Positions 27,999 to 36,514 of a DNA stretch of 64,000 bases are shown here, piece after piece. The notes under the pieces are model-generated. The model made no database searches. It saw nothing but the letters and a program-made list of their open reading frames with translations, and had not been told where the DNA came from. A program made the translations under genes and the position numbers. Positions within the stretch are counted from its first letter, which is position 1; every line of letters begins with the position of its first letter. Source of the DNA: Bacteroidota bacterium (GTDB lineage: Bacteria > Bacteroidota > Bacteroidia > UKL13-3); the NCBI GenBank assembly GCA_027482225.1, contig JAIXWD010000016.1:392050-456049 (forward strand), written 5' to 3'.

Positions 27999-28969
27999 TA
28001 TTCGGTAATTTGTTTTATTTCGTTCAACTTAAATTCTTTGGGTTTAACCATGTTCATGTAATGGTTAGCCGATATCACCGAATGACGGTTGATTTTCCTG
28101 GGTCCTTCAATTGTCCAATCGCTAGTTTGTTTTTTATCAAAACGGCAAGTGTTACATATAAACTCTTCCACTTCACCCCATTGGTCTTTACGGCCTGTTA
28201 CACGCAATACCTCTTCACCTTGATACCACAATACCACTTTGCCACTGCATTTTTCGTTTTCACAATTGCGATGTGCGTCAACAGGTTTGGTAAACCAAAC
28301 ACGGCTTTTAAATCGGAAAGTTTTATCTGTTAAAGCTCCGACAGGACATACATCAATCACATTTCCAGAAAAATCATTATCAATAGCCTGCTCTATATAG
28401 GTAGATATTTCGGCATGATCACCACGATTTATAACACCATGTACGCGACCATCTGTAATTTGCTCAGCTGTTTTTACGCAACGATAGCATAGGATACAGC
28501 GGGTCATGTGCAATTGAATTTTTTCACCAATATCGATTTTTTCAAACGTCCTGCGTTCAAAATCGGTGCGTGTTTTATAATTGCCGTGGTCGTAGCTTAA
28601 GTCTTGTAAATGACACTCACCTGCTTGGTCGCATACAGGGCAATCCAATGGGTGATTTAATAATAAAAACTCAACCACACCTGCACGGGCATCTTTAACT
28701 TTAGCAGAAGTATTGTTCGCTACTACCATACCATCCATAACTGTGGTTCGGCAACTTGCTACTAACTTTGGCATTGGACGCGGATCTTTTTCACTACCTG
28801 CAGTTACCTCAACCAGACACGTGCGACAATAGCCACCACTTGTTTTTAGTTTGCTGTAATAGCACATGGTAGGAGGGGCCACATCAGGACCAATCATACG
28901 CGCTGCGTTCAAAATGGTTGTGCCATCTGGCACATCAATTTGTATTCCGTCTATGGTTACTTTAGCCAT
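27998..28969 (-). CDS. nuoG: NADH-quinone oxidoreductase subunit G, short form without the molybdopterin-like domain
   Basis: A 323-residue iron-sulfur subunit, against about 900 in E. coli. [2Fe-2S] N1b ligands are C36, C48, C51 and C73; the N5-type site is H106, C110, C113 and C119 (CPVCDQAGEC); the N4 [4Fe-4S] site is C158, C161, C164 and C208. A further cysteine-rich stretch (C236, C241, C272, C275) follows and the protein then ends, so the large C-terminal molybdopterin-oxidoreductase-like domain is absent. The next start (nuoH) overlaps the stop, so this is not a frameshift break inside the window. Short NuoG proteins also occur in other Bacteroidota as far as I know. Electron transfer from NuoF/E to NuoI should be intact. 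Confidence 0.93.
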   Translation of the reverse strand: MAKVTIDGIQIDVPDGTTILNAARMIGPDVAPPTMCYYSKLKTSGGYCRTCLVEVTAGSEKDPRPMPKLVASCRTTVMDGMVVANNTSAKVKDARAGVVEFLLLNHPLDCPVCDQAGECHLQDLSYDHGNYKTRTDFERRTFEKIDIGEKIQLHMTRCILCYRCVKTAEQITDGRVHGVINRGDHAEISTYIEQAIDNDFSGNVIDVCPVGALTDKTFRFKSRVWFTKPVDAHRNCENEKCSGKVVLWYQGEEVLRVTGRKDQWGEVEEFICNTCRFDKKQTSDWTIEGPRKINRHSVISANHYMNMVKPKEFKLNEIKQITE

Positions 28970-29032
28970 AATTTAATTCTCTTCTATAATTGCCACTGAT
29001 CCAAACTTGGTTGGATAAGTCTTTTTTGTTAA

Positions 29033-30394
29033 TTATATACTACTGTATGCAGCAGCTGTATCAATATTGTTACAATGGAAATAATATTTCACTTCGCGTT
29101 GTGCTGATGGGTTTTTAACAAACTCTTCAAATTCATGACGGAAATGACGAATAGCACTTGCTACAGGCCATGCAGCTGCATCACCCAATGGGCAAATGGT
29201 ATTTCCTTCAATTTTGCGTTGGATATCCCATAACAAATCAATGTCTTCCAATGTGCCATGACCATCCAAAATTTTATGAATGATTTTTTCCATCCAACCT
29301 GTTCCTTCACGGCAAGGGCTACATTGTCCGCAACTTTCGTGGTGATAAAAACGAGCAAATGTATGTAGGTTTTGTACAATGCTTGTACTTTCATCCATTA
29401 CAATAAAACCACCTGAACCTAACATAGTTCCAGTAGCAAAACCACCATCAGCAAGGCTTTCATAACTCATTAAACGTTTTTCACCATTTGCTGTAGTTAA
29501 AATTAAATCAGCAGGTAGTATTGGCACAGATGAACCACCTGCTACCACCGCTTTTAATTTTTTATCATTTAATATACCACCGCAATATTCATCACTGTAT
29601 ATGAAATCTTCTACAGTAATACCCATTTCAATTTCGTATACACCAGGTTTTTTAATATGGCCTGATGCAGAAATTAATTTAGTACCTGCACTACGTCCAA
29701 TACCAATTTTAGCATATTCATCACCAGTCATGTTTATAATCGGAACAACAGCAGCAATGGTTTCAACATTATTAACAACTGTTGGACAACCGTACAATCC
29801 AGCGATAGCGGGAAACGGAGGCTTAATTCTGGGATTACCGCGTTTACCTTCCAACGACTCGAGTAATGCAGTTTCTTCACCACAAATATATGCACCTGCA
29901 CCGGGATGAACGTATAGGTCTAAACTATAATTAGTGCCTAAAATATTTTTACCTAACCAACCGTTTGCATAAGCTTCTGAAATGGCTTTTTCCAAAATAC
30001 GAACTAAATAAAAATACTCTCCACGTATATAAATATATGAAGTGTTTGCACCAAGAGCGTAACTGGATGTTATCATACCCTCTATCAATAAATGAGGGAG
30101 GTATTCCATTAAATATCGGTCTTTAAAAGTACCCGGTTCACTTTCATCAGCATTGCAAACCAAGTAACTAGGCACACCTTCAGGCTTAGCCAAGAAACTC
30201 CATTTCATACCTGTTGGAAATCCCGCACCACCACGTCCACGTAAACCTGATTTTTTTACCTCCTCCACAACATCTTGTGGATTCATTGTTTTAAGTGCTT
30301 TCTCTACAGAAGCGTAACCGCCTTTACTGCGGTAAACATCGTAAGTATTAATGCCTGGAACATCTATGTGTTCAAGTAATATTTTTCGTGCCAT
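29033..30394 (-). CDS. nuoF: NADH-quinone oxidoreductase subunit F (NADH/FMN-binding)
   Basis: A 453-residue subunit that oxidises NADH. GLRGRGGAGFPTGMKW (about residues 52-67) binds FMN and NADH, NADESEPGTFKDR (about 94-106) and GAGAYICGEETALLESLEG follow. The [4Fe-4S] N3 ligands lie in ESCGQCSPCREG at about residue 353 and in NTICPLGD about 40 residues later. It is 5 bp downstream of nuoE and 63 bp upstream of nuoG, and pairs with NuoE in the NADH module. Confidence 0.96.
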   Translation of the reverse strand: MARKILLEHIDVPGINTYDVYRSKGGYASVEKALKTMNPQDVVEEVKKSGLRGRGGAGFPTGMKWSFLAKPEGVPSYLVCNADESEPGTFKDRYLMEYLPHLLIEGMITSSYALGANTSYIYIRGEYFYLVRILEKAISEAYANGWLGKNILGTNYSLDLYVHPGAGAYICGEETALLESLEGKRGNPRIKPPFPAIAGLYGCPTVVNNVETIAAVVPIINMTGDEYAKIGIGRSAGTKLISASGHIKKPGVYEIEMGITVEDFIYSDEYCGGILNDKKLKAVVAGGSSVPILPADLILTTANGEKRLMSYESLADGGFATGTMLGSGGFIVMDESTSIVQNLHTFARFYHHESCGQCSPCREGTGWMEKIIHKILDGHGTLEDIDLLWDIQRKIEGNTICPLGDAAAWPVASAIRHFRHEFEEFVKNPSAQREVKYYFHCNNIDTAAAYSSI

Positions 30395-30399
30395 GTAGC

Positions 30400-30945
30400 T
30401 TAGTATTTTCTAAATGTTGAACCATCCAAGTATTTACTGTGTGAGGTTTCAGTTTTGTACTTGTTAATTAACTCATCAACATTTTCAAGAGTAAGGTTTT
30501 CATGGAAATGCTCTCCAATTTGTAGCATTGGGGCCGTACCACAACTGCCTAAACATTCCACTGTTTTAAGTGTGAATTTACCATCAGGGGTAGTTTCACC
30601 ATCTTTAATGCCAAGTCGTTTTTCAATATGTGCAACAACATCGTTTGCACCACGTAACCAGCAACTACTGGTTCTACAAACTTCAATTAAACATTTGCCT
30701 ACGGGATTGAGGTTAAACATAGAGTAGAAACTTGCCACTTCATACACCTCAATTGGTTTGATGTTTAGTATTTCGGCTATCTTATCCATTACAGGTACAC
30801 TTAACCAGCCATCGTATTCGGCTTGAGCAATGTGCAATGCCGGAATAAGTGCTGATTTTTGTTTTCCTTCTGGATAGCGCTTAATCAGATTTTGGATTAA
30901 ATCTTCTGACTCTGCACTGAAACGAACTTCTTTTAATTCACTCAT
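30400..30945 (-). CDS. nuoE: NADH-quinone oxidoreductase subunit E ([2Fe-2S])
   Basis: A 181-residue thioredoxin-like subunit binding cluster N1a. Ligands come from CRTSSC and CLGSCG (about residues 90-95 and 131-135). The N-terminal part contains the helical SALIPALHIAQAEYDGWL segment common to the family. ATG lies at 30943-30945, 70 bp after nuoD; nuoF follows after 5 bp. The C-terminal extension KTETSHSKYLDGSTFRKY is a little longer than usual. Confidence 0.95.
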   Translation of the reverse strand: MSELKEVRFSAESEDLIQNLIKRYPEGKQKSALIPALHIAQAEYDGWLSVPVMDKIAEILNIKPIEVYEVASFYSMFNLNPVGKCLIEVCRTSSCWLRGANDVVAHIEKRLGIKDGETTPDGKFTLKTVECLGSCGTAPMLQIGEHFHENLTLENVDELINKYKTETSHSKYLDGSTFRKY

Positions 30946-31015
30946 TGTATTTGGTTCTATATCTGCGGGCTAAATACTATCCCTAAAATCTAACATCTCA
31001 ATATATCTAAAATTT

Positions 31016-32221
31016 TTAAGCGTCTAATTCTCCAGCAATAACATTTAAACTGCTCATCGTTAAAATGGCATCGCTTAACATGCTTCCTTTAATCATTTCA
31101 GGGTATGCTTGGTAATATATAAATGAAGGTCTACGGAAATGAAGGCGGAAAGGTGCTCTGCCACCATCGCTAATTAAATAAAATCCTAGTTCACCATTAC
31201 CTCCTTCTACGCTGTGATAGATTTCACCTTTAGGCACATCTGTTTCACCCATTACTACTTTGAAGTGGTATATTAAGGCTTCCATTTTTGTGTAAACATC
31301 TACCTTAGGAGGCAAGTAAAACTCAGGAACATCAGCATACCATTTACCTTGAGGCATATTGTCCAAAGCCTGACGAATAATTTTTAAACTCTCCCAAATT
31401 TCGTTTTGGCGAACAATGAAACGATCATAGGTATCACCTTTTTCTCCAATAGGAATAGCAAATTCAAAATCTTGGTAAGAACTGTAAGGTGACATTACCC
31501 TTACATCATAATCAACACCTGCTGCACGAAGATTTGGTCCAGTAAATCCAAAACTTAATGCCCGTTCTGCTGATATTGCACCAGTGTTAGCAACACGATC
31601 TACAAAAATGCGGTTACGCTCTAATAGGTTTGAAAACTCAGTAAAACCTTTTGGAAAGTCATGCAGGAATTCTTTAATTTTTTTATAAACTTCATCGCTA
31701 AAATCGCGCTCTAAACCACCAATACGACCAATGTTAGTAGTTAATCGTGCACCACAAATTTGTTCAAAAATGTCGTAAATTTTTTCACGCCATTGAAATA
31801 AGTATGTAAATCCTGTAAGTGCACCAGAGTCAACACCAACTACAGCATTACAAACCAAATGGTCGGAAATACGGGCCAACTCCATAATGATAACGCGCAT
31901 GTATTGGGCACGTTTTGGAATTTCAACGCCAATAAGTTTTTCAACCGTCATGTGCCATCCCATATTATTAATAGGAGATGAGCAATAATTTAAACGATCG
32001 GTTAATGTTGTGATTTGGTTATATGGCCTGTGTTCTGCAATTTTTTCGAATGCACGATGAATATAGCCTATTGTTTGCACTGCATCTACAATAATCTCTC
32101 CATCCATGGTAAGCACATTTTGAAAAATACCATGTGTTGCAGGGTGCGTAGGACCCAAGTTTAACGTGGTATATTCTTGCTCTTCAATTTGCTCAACGCT
32201 TTTATCGTCAAATTCGTTCAT
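31016..32221 (-). CDS. nuoD: NADH-quinone oxidoreductase subunit D (quinone-binding)
   Basis: A 401-residue 49-kDa-type subunit. LNLGPTHPATHGIF at the N-terminus is the signature of the family, with the histidine and, in DRLNYCSS, the conserved region near the quinone headgroup; RIGGLERDFSD and GVDYDVR also match. Together with NuoB it forms the quinone site close to cluster N2. The gene is separate from nuoC, unlike the nuoCD fusion of E. coli. It lies 17 bp after nuoC. Confidence 0.96.
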   Translation of the reverse strand: MNEFDDKSVEQIEEQEYTTLNLGPTHPATHGIFQNVLTMDGEIIVDAVQTIGYIHRAFEKIAEHRPYNQITTLTDRLNYCSSPINNMGWHMTVEKLIGVEIPKRAQYMRVIIMELARISDHLVCNAVVGVDSGALTGFTYLFQWREKIYDIFEQICGARLTTNIGRIGGLERDFSDEVYKKIKEFLHDFPKGFTEFSNLLERNRIFVDRVANTGAISAERALSFGFTGPNLRAAGVDYDVRVMSPYSSYQDFEFAIPIGEKGDTYDRFIVRQNEIWESLKIIRQALDNMPQGKWYADVPEFYLPPKVDVYTKMEALIYHFKVVMGETDVPKGEIYHSVEGGNGELGFYLISDGGRAPFRLHFRRPSFIYYQAYPEMIKGSMLSDAILTMSSLNVIAGELDA

Positions 32222-32238
32222 GTGTGTATCCGTTAAAA

Positions 32239-32745
32239 TTAACGTCCAAAATATTTATCTTCTTTATCTGTTCGGGTTCCATCTTCAAGAGGAAATTCTT
32301 TACGCAAGGGGAAATAATCCATCTCATCCATATTTAAAATACGGGTAAGATTTGGATGGCCTTCGAAAATAATACCATAGAAGTCGTAGGTTTCGCGCTC
32401 TTGCCAATTGGCACTTTCAAATAAATCAGTAACCGTTGCTATAATTGGGTTTGAAGCTGGTAAGAATGATTTAATCCTGATGCGTATATTGTTGGTAAGG
32501 CTATGTAAATGATAAATCACACAAAACTCTTGACCTTCAATTTCAGGAAACTGAGCACCACATACATCCGTTAAAAATTGAATCTTAATTTCAGCATCGT
32601 TTTTTAACCAATTAATCACACCATGTGCAATAGATGGATTAACTACTAAGGTAAGCATATCATATGGTTCTGAGGCCGATAGGATGGCATCCCCAAATTG
32701 ATTTCTTATTTTTTCAGCTATATATACGTTAGTAAGTTCGGACAT
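32239..32745 (-). CDS. nuoC: NADH-quinone oxidoreductase subunit C
   Basis: A 168-residue 30-kDa-type subunit. The motif ERETYDFYGIIFEGHPNLTRIL (about residues 115-137, given here in part as ETYDFYGI and GHPNLTRI) is the family signature. It stabilises the peripheral arm with NuoD and NuoB. It lies 7 bp downstream of nuoB and 17 bp upstream of nuoD in an uninterrupted operon. Confidence 0.94.
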   Translation of the reverse strand: MSELTNVYIAEKIRNQFGDAILSASEPYDMLTLVVNPSIAHGVINWLKNDAEIKIQFLTDVCGAQFPEIEGQEFCVIYHLHSLTNNIRIRIKSFLPASNPIIATVTDLFESANWQERETYDFYGIIFEGHPNLTRILNMDEMDYFPLRKEFPLEDGTRTDKEDKYFGR

Positions 32746-32752
32746 TTTATTG

Positions 32753-33298
32753 TTATTGAATACCGTATTGTTGCATTAAAGCTTTATACTCTTGAGTGTT
32801 CCTTCTGCGTATGGGCTCATTTCTAACCAGTTCTTGAATTTGCATGATACCATCTATAATTTGTTCTGGGCGAGGAGGGCATCCTGGCACATAAACATCA
32901 ACAGGAATTACTTTATCTATACCTTGTAATACACTGTAAGTATCAAAAATACCACCAGTGCTTGCGCAAGCACCAACTGATATCACCCAGCGAGGTTCTG
33001 CCATTTGTAAATAAACCTGTCTTAAAACGGGACCCATTTTCTTTGCTATTGTACCTGCAACTATCAATAAATCGGCTTGACGTGGCGAAAAGCTCATTCG
33101 CTCTGAACCAAAACGAGCTAAATCATAATTGCTTCCCATGGTAGCCATAAATTCAATACCACAGCATGATGTAGCAAATGGTAAAGGCCAAATTGAGTTA
33201 GATCGGGCTAGGCCGACAACTTTATCAATATTTGTTGCAAAAAAACCAGGACCTTCTAGGCCTGCCGGAGCTTTTGTTATGGTTAATTCTGTTGACAT
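32753..33298 (-). CDS. nuoB: NADH-quinone oxidoreductase subunit B ([4Fe-4S] N2)
   Basis: A 181-residue subunit carrying cluster N2, the electron donor to quinone. The tandem cysteines C45 and C46 in FATSCCGIEF, the cysteine in SVGACASTGG and that in VPGCPPRPEQ are the four ligands. ARFGSERMSFSPRQADLL is also diagnostic. It lies 64 bp after nuoA and 7 bp before nuoC. Confidence 0.96.
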   Translation of the reverse strand: MSTELTITKAPAGLEGPGFFATNIDKVVGLARSNSIWPLPFATSCCGIEFMATMGSNYDLARFGSERMSFSPRQADLLIVAGTIAKKMGPVLRQVYLQMAEPRWVISVGACASTGGIFDTYSVLQGIDKVIPVDVYVPGCPPRPEQIIDGIMQIQELVRNEPIRRRNTQEYKALMQQYGIQ

Positions 33299-33362
33299 TT
33301 TTTTGATTTTAAATACTATCGTTATTTAGTTTGGTTAACCTATTATTTATGTTAAAGTGAGG

Positions 33363-33725
33363 TTAGTGCCATTTTAATGCCCCCTTTTTAAGGATGTATA
33401 AAAATCCTAAAAGTAATGTTCCTGTAAAAAACAACATTTCCATAAAACCGATTTGACCTAACTCGCGAAAGTTAACAGCCCATGGATACATGAAAATAAC
33501 TTCAACATCAAACATTACAAACAGAATGGCAATCAAAAAGTATTTAATTGAAAAGGGGATACGCGCATTGCCTTTTGATTCAATACCACACTCAAAATTT
33601 TCAAGTTTATCGGCTGTTTTTCGCTTAGGGCCAATTAAATGAGTTGCCACCATGGTTGTAACAACGAAGCCCGCTGCTACCATGAATTGCACCGCTAATG
33701 CTAAATAATCTATTGATGTTGACAT
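33363..33725 (-). CDS. nuoA: NADH-quinone oxidoreductase subunit A
   Basis: A 120-residue membrane protein with three helices (about residues 8-30, 60-82 and 88-110). The loop between helices 1 and 2 carries the conserved NFECGIESKG with the cysteine that reports the active/deactive state in complex I. It is the first gene of the nuo operon. A promoter-like sequence lies at 33751-33781. Confidence 0.95.
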   Translation of the reverse strand: MSTSIDYLALAVQFMVAAGFVVTTMVATHLIGPKRKTADKLENFECGIESKGNARIPFSIKYFLIAILFVMFDVEVIFMYPWAVNFRELGQIGFMEMLFFTGTLLLGFLYILKKGALKWH

Positions 33726-34026
33726 TGTTTTACGAGTTATTGGGAACGTGCAATATTACACAATAAATTATTAAATCAATACCTATTTAATAACATGTTT
33801 TGTACTGTAAAATTTAATAACAATTGATAATTGCTAAAGGTTTGATCGGCAGAATCGTAATGCGCATTTTATCTCTTAAAGTAGTTCTTAACTGTTGATA
33901 ATCAATTGATGGTTTTGTATGTGAATTTTGTTAGTTACTAAATTATGTTTTGGAGGTTGAAAAAATGAATTGTTATTTTTAATATTTGCGAATGAATTGT
34001 AATGTACTTTATAATGAAATTTGTGT
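33726..34026. other. Divergent intergenic region nuoA / DUF1801
   Basis: About 300 bp with no gene. It should contain the promoter that drives the whole nuo operon on the minus strand (see 33751-33781) and the promoter of the DUF1801 gene on the plus strand, for which I see only AAATTTG-like partial boxes near 34017-34023. Small dyads such as CAATTGATAATTG near 33822 are compatible with regulator binding but not specific. Confidence 0.45.
33751..33781 (-). promoter_or_regulatory. Putative promoter of the nuo operon
   Basis: Reading the minus strand, TATTG (33777-33781), 18 bases, then TAATATTG (33751-33758) resembles TTTG-N19-TAnnTTTG with one mismatch in each box. It ends 25 bases before the nuoA start codon. 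The match is weaker than at the tRNA genes. Confidence 0.4.
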
Positions 34027-34482
34027 ATGAAAAGTAATGTTGATAACATAGAAAACTACATTAATGAGTTGACTATTGAACGCAGAGAACCAATGCTAAA
34101 ATTGCACCAAACAATTTTCTCCAATTTGCCCAAAGGTTTCGAAGCTCAGATGAGTTATGGAATGATTGGATATGTTGTGCCTCATCATATTTATCCTAAT
34201 GGATATCATTGTAATCCGCAATTACCCCTTCCATTTATGGCCATTGCATCTCAAAAAAATGGGATAAGTTTTTATCACATGGGTTTATATGCCGATGAAA
34301 ACTTATTTGATTGGTTTAAAAACGAATATCTAAAAAACTATAAACCCAAATTGGATATTGGAAAAAGTTGTATTCGATTTAAAAAAACTGAACATATACC
34401 GTTCGATTTATTGGCTAAGTTGGTTAAAAAAATGACAGTAAATGATTGGATTAGCATTTATGAAATTAACCTTAAAAAATAA
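34027..34482 (+). CDS. DUF1801 domain-containing protein
   Basis: A 151-residue cytoplasmic protein from ATG at 34027; a TTG two codons upstream is less likely. It has the DUF1801/YdhG-like fold hallmarks: an N-terminal helix region (NVDNIENYINEL), a central MSYGMIGYVVP stretch, FMAIASQKNGISFYHMG and the late SCIRFKKTEHIPFDLLAKLV segment. Relatives include the Bacillus YdhG/Fra iron chaperone group, but no function can be asserted here. It is divergent from nuoA and alone on the plus strand. Length fits the family. Confidence 0.85.
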   Translation: MKSNVDNIENYINELTIERREPMLKLHQTIFSNLPKGFEAQMSYGMIGYVVPHHIYPNGYHCNPQLPLPFMAIASQKNGISFYHMGLYADENLFDWFKNEYLKNYKPKLDIGKSCIRFKKTEHIPFDLLAKLVKKMTVNDWISIYEINLKK

Positions 34483-34852
34483 TGCTTAACATATAAAAAA
34501 GACTTGTAAAGGCTTGGTTTTATTTATTAAGTATTTAGTTTAATCATGCATTTTAAATCTATATTTTATATGCAATTGGCATACTTAGTTTACATATAAC
34601 CATTTTTTTTAATCTATTTAAAACTAATTAGATTAAAAACACAACTTTTATCTAAGCCTTAATGATTGAAATGGTAATGTAATCTATTTTTAAGTGGATT
34701 ATTGTTATGTATCGAGCTAGAAGCCATATCTAAGTATATACTTTTCCCAATCTATTTAGCTTGAATAAAAAAAAAGCGGCTTTTATTTTCAAAAGTTATT
34801 GTTTTTCAGATTTTAATCCCATCTTCGTGTTGTATTTATTAATTTTTTTTAC
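34483..34852. other. Long AT-rich region upstream of the RRM gene
   Basis: About 370 bp without a gene. It includes the 3' region of the DUF1801 gene and the leader of the RNA-binding protein gene. Poly-A/T tracts are frequent (for example 34768-34776). Bacterial RRM/cold-shock-like genes often have long structured leaders; I see no convincing conserved structure or known riboswitch. No promoter matching the strict consensus was found. Confidence 0.4.
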
Positions 34853-35221
34853 ATGAAAATCTACGTTGGTAATCTCTCATATGATTTGAGCGAGAACGAT
34901 TTAAAAGACGTCTTTACCCCTTACGGTGAAGTTGCATCAGTTAAAATTATGACTGACAAATTTACTGGACGCAGTAAAGGCTTTGCATTTGTTGAAATGC
35001 CTAATGACGCTGAAGCAAACAATGCTATTAACGGCTTGAATGACGTTGAAGTTGCACAACGCAGCATCAAAGTTAACGAAGCTCGCGAGCGTACTTTCGA
35101 TAACAACCGTCCTCGTTCAGGTGGTGGTTTTAATCGTGGTGGCGATCGTGGTGGTTACAACCGTGGTGGTGACCGTGGTGGTTACAACCGTGGTGGTAAT
35201 GATGGTGGAAGCCGTTACTAA
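34853..35221 (+). CDS. RNA-recognition-motif protein with RGG-rich tail
   Basis: A 122-residue protein. Residues 1-82 are a single RRM with RNP2 KIYVGNLSY and RNP1 KGFAFVEM, both aromatic residues present, so it should bind single-stranded RNA. Residues 88-122 are a Gly/Arg/Tyr/Asn-rich tail with repeated RGGDRGGYN units. The layout matches the Bacteroidota and cyanobacterial Rbp proteins that are often cold-induced and act as RNA chaperones. The gene is monocistronic, with a long leader and a strong terminator. Codons are G-richer in the tail due to Gly/Arg content rather than transfer. Confidence 0.93.
   Translation: MKIYVGNLSYDLSENDLKDVFTPYGEVASVKIMTDKFTGRSKGFAFVEMPNDAEANNAINGLNDVEVAQRSIKVNEARERTFDNNRPRSGGGFNRGGDRGGYNRGGDRGGYNRGGNDGGSRY
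35120..35208 (+). repeat. Short tandem coding repeats of the RGG tail
   Basis: A 27-base unit encoding about nine residues (RGGDRGGYN) occurs twice in tandem with a further partial unit, for example CGTGGTGG(C/T)GA(T/C)CGTGG followed by TGGTTACAAC. Such repeats can expand or contract by slippage and vary the tail length. Confidence 0.75.
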
Positions 35222-35241
35222 AAGCTTAACAACATTAAAGC

Positions 35242-35278
35242 AAAACGACCAACTGCATGCAGTTGGTCGTTTTTTTTT
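35242..35278 (+). terminator. Rho-independent terminator of the RRM gene
   Basis: A perfect 32-base palindrome (35242-35273, arm AAAACGACCAACTGCA) runs into a T tract. It lies 20 bp after the stop codon. The A/T flanks could also act for the convergent methyltransferase gene. Confidence 0.92.
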
Positions 35279-35312
35279 GAAATAGAGTTTTTCGAAAAAT
35301 TTTTTGCATAAA

Positions 35313-36152
35313 TTATTGCGGTATAAAAATAACTATGTCTTGATAATTTAAACTCTTCGATTTATCTGACCCTTTCCACCAACCGTGGTTTAGCAACTTT
35401 ATCATTAAAGCTGCAGCTTCCGCCATGTTCTTTATAGCAAAAGATTTAAAAGCAATATTGGCATCTTTTACTTTGTTATCATGCAGGTAGTAGGTGTCAT
35501 ACTCAAACCTAAATTGCATAAGATGAGGGTTTCTATTTAAGATTTCTGGAGTATTTTCTTCTAATATGAAGAATGTTGACAAACAATGCCCACCTGGCTT
35601 TAAAACGCGTTTTATTTCTTTTAAGTAGTTTTGAACCTCAGCGGGCTGCATGTGAGTGAATACAGAAGTTAATACAACTGTATCAAAAGTGTTATCGGGA
35701 TAAGGAAATATAAAATGTGCAGCTTGATGTTTGACATCTAAATTATATAAATCGTTTCTTAGGGGTGTATGAATGAAATTAAAATTAGGATATTTACTGC
35801 TTACTTTTTCTTTACACCAATTAATACCGTCCGCTACAACATCAAAACCTTCATATTTGCCATTTTCATTTAAATATAGTGTTAGTGGAACGGCTAATCT
35901 ACCTATGCCACATCCAATATCTAATATAGAACTATTGGGCTTAAGGTTTGCATAATCAATACACAGTTTAACTAAGTCATTGCCCGACTTTTCAAAGTCT
36001 CCTGATCCTGTAAAAATCAAACCTTTGGGAGGTATCATTGGATTTCGATTGCTGGAAATTAAGTACAATAAATCTATCGGAAGGTAAATTATCCTTCTAG
36101 CCACTCTACGCATTTTCGGAGTTAAACTATAATATAGTTTTCTTGCAATCAT
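35313..36152 (-). CDS. Class I SAM-dependent methyltransferase
   Basis: A 279-residue protein with a Rossmann methyltransferase domain at about residues 75-200: motif I LDIGCGIGRLAVPL (about 95-108), then YEGFDVVADGINW, FPYPDNTFDTVVLTSVFTHM and the post-motif KEIKRVLKPGGHCL. The N-terminus is basic with a hydrophobic stretch (IIYLPIDLLYLIS), which may associate with membrane. The substrate is not predictable; the type is seen with polyketide, quinone and sugar methylation. It is convergent with the RRM gene and monocistronic. The C-terminus (KGSDKSKSLNYQDIVIF) resembles SAM enzymes linked to glycan loci, but that is inference. Confidence 0.88.
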   Translation of the reverse strand: MIARKLYYSLTPKMRRVARRIIYLPIDLLYLISSNRNPMIPPKGLIFTGSGDFEKSGNDLVKLCIDYANLKPNSSILDIGCGIGRLAVPLTLYLNENGKYEGFDVVADGINWCKEKVSSKYPNFNFIHTPLRNDLYNLDVKHQAAHFIFPYPDNTFDTVVLTSVFTHMQPAEVQNYLKEIKRVLKPGGHCLSTFFILEENTPEILNRNPHLMQFRFEYDTYYLHDNKVKDANIAFKSFAIKNMAEAAALMIKLLNHGWWKGSDKSKSLNYQDIVIFIPQ

Positions 36153-36342
36153 TGGGGTGCAATATAACTGTTTAGTTAATTAGATATTTAGATTTCAATG
36201 CTGAATTTACAATTCAATTTCTGACTTTTAATCAATTAATTTTATATTGATCAAGAAGTCATTATTTATTAAATAGTATAATAAAACAGTAGTAATAATC
36301 TGCTAATTGAAAATGAAATGGGAGACTTAATATGATCTTAAA

Positions 36343-36374
36343 TAAAAAAAGTTTCACGGTAAAGTGAAACTTTT
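36343..36374 (-). terminator. Rho-independent terminator of tRNA-His
   Basis: Arms GTTTCAC (36351-36357) and GTGAAAC (36364-36370), extended by A/T pairs, followed on the minus strand by a T run. It lies just 3' of tRNA-His. Confidence 0.88.
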
Positions 36375-36381
36375 AATCTTG

Positions 36382-36456
36382 GGTGGAATATGGGGCTCGA
36401 ACCCACGACCTCCTGAACCACAATCAGGCGCTCTAACCAACTGAGCTAAAACCACC
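36382..36456 (-). tRNA. tRNA-His (anticodon GTG), with two U-U mismatches in the acceptor stem
   Basis: A 75-nt cloverleaf including the extra 5' G-1 opposite C73 that identifies tRNA-His. Anticodon stem CCTGA/TCAGG with loop TTGTGGT, D stem GCTC/GAGC, and T stem GTGGG/CCCAT with loop TTCGAGC are all sound. The acceptor strands are GTGGTTT and ATTCCAC, so pairs 5-68 and 6-67 are both U-U. CCA is not encoded. Upstream promoter and downstream terminator are present, so the gene appears active. This is likely the only tRNA-His gene of the genome, but that cannot be seen here. Confidence 0.92.
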
Positions 36457-36468
36457 ATTAAAGGGTGG

Positions 36469-36499
36469 CAAAATTAAAAATATTTTCTACAATTGCCAA
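36469..36499 (-). promoter_or_regulatory. Bacteroidota-type promoter of tRNA-His
   Basis: On the minus strand TTGG (36496-36499), 19 bases, then TAATTTTG (36469-36476). The -7 box fits TAnnTTTG exactly and the -33 box is shifted or mismatched by one. It ends 13 bases before the tRNA 5' end. Confidence 0.65.
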
Positions 36500-36514
36500 T
36501 CAATTTTTTAAAGT

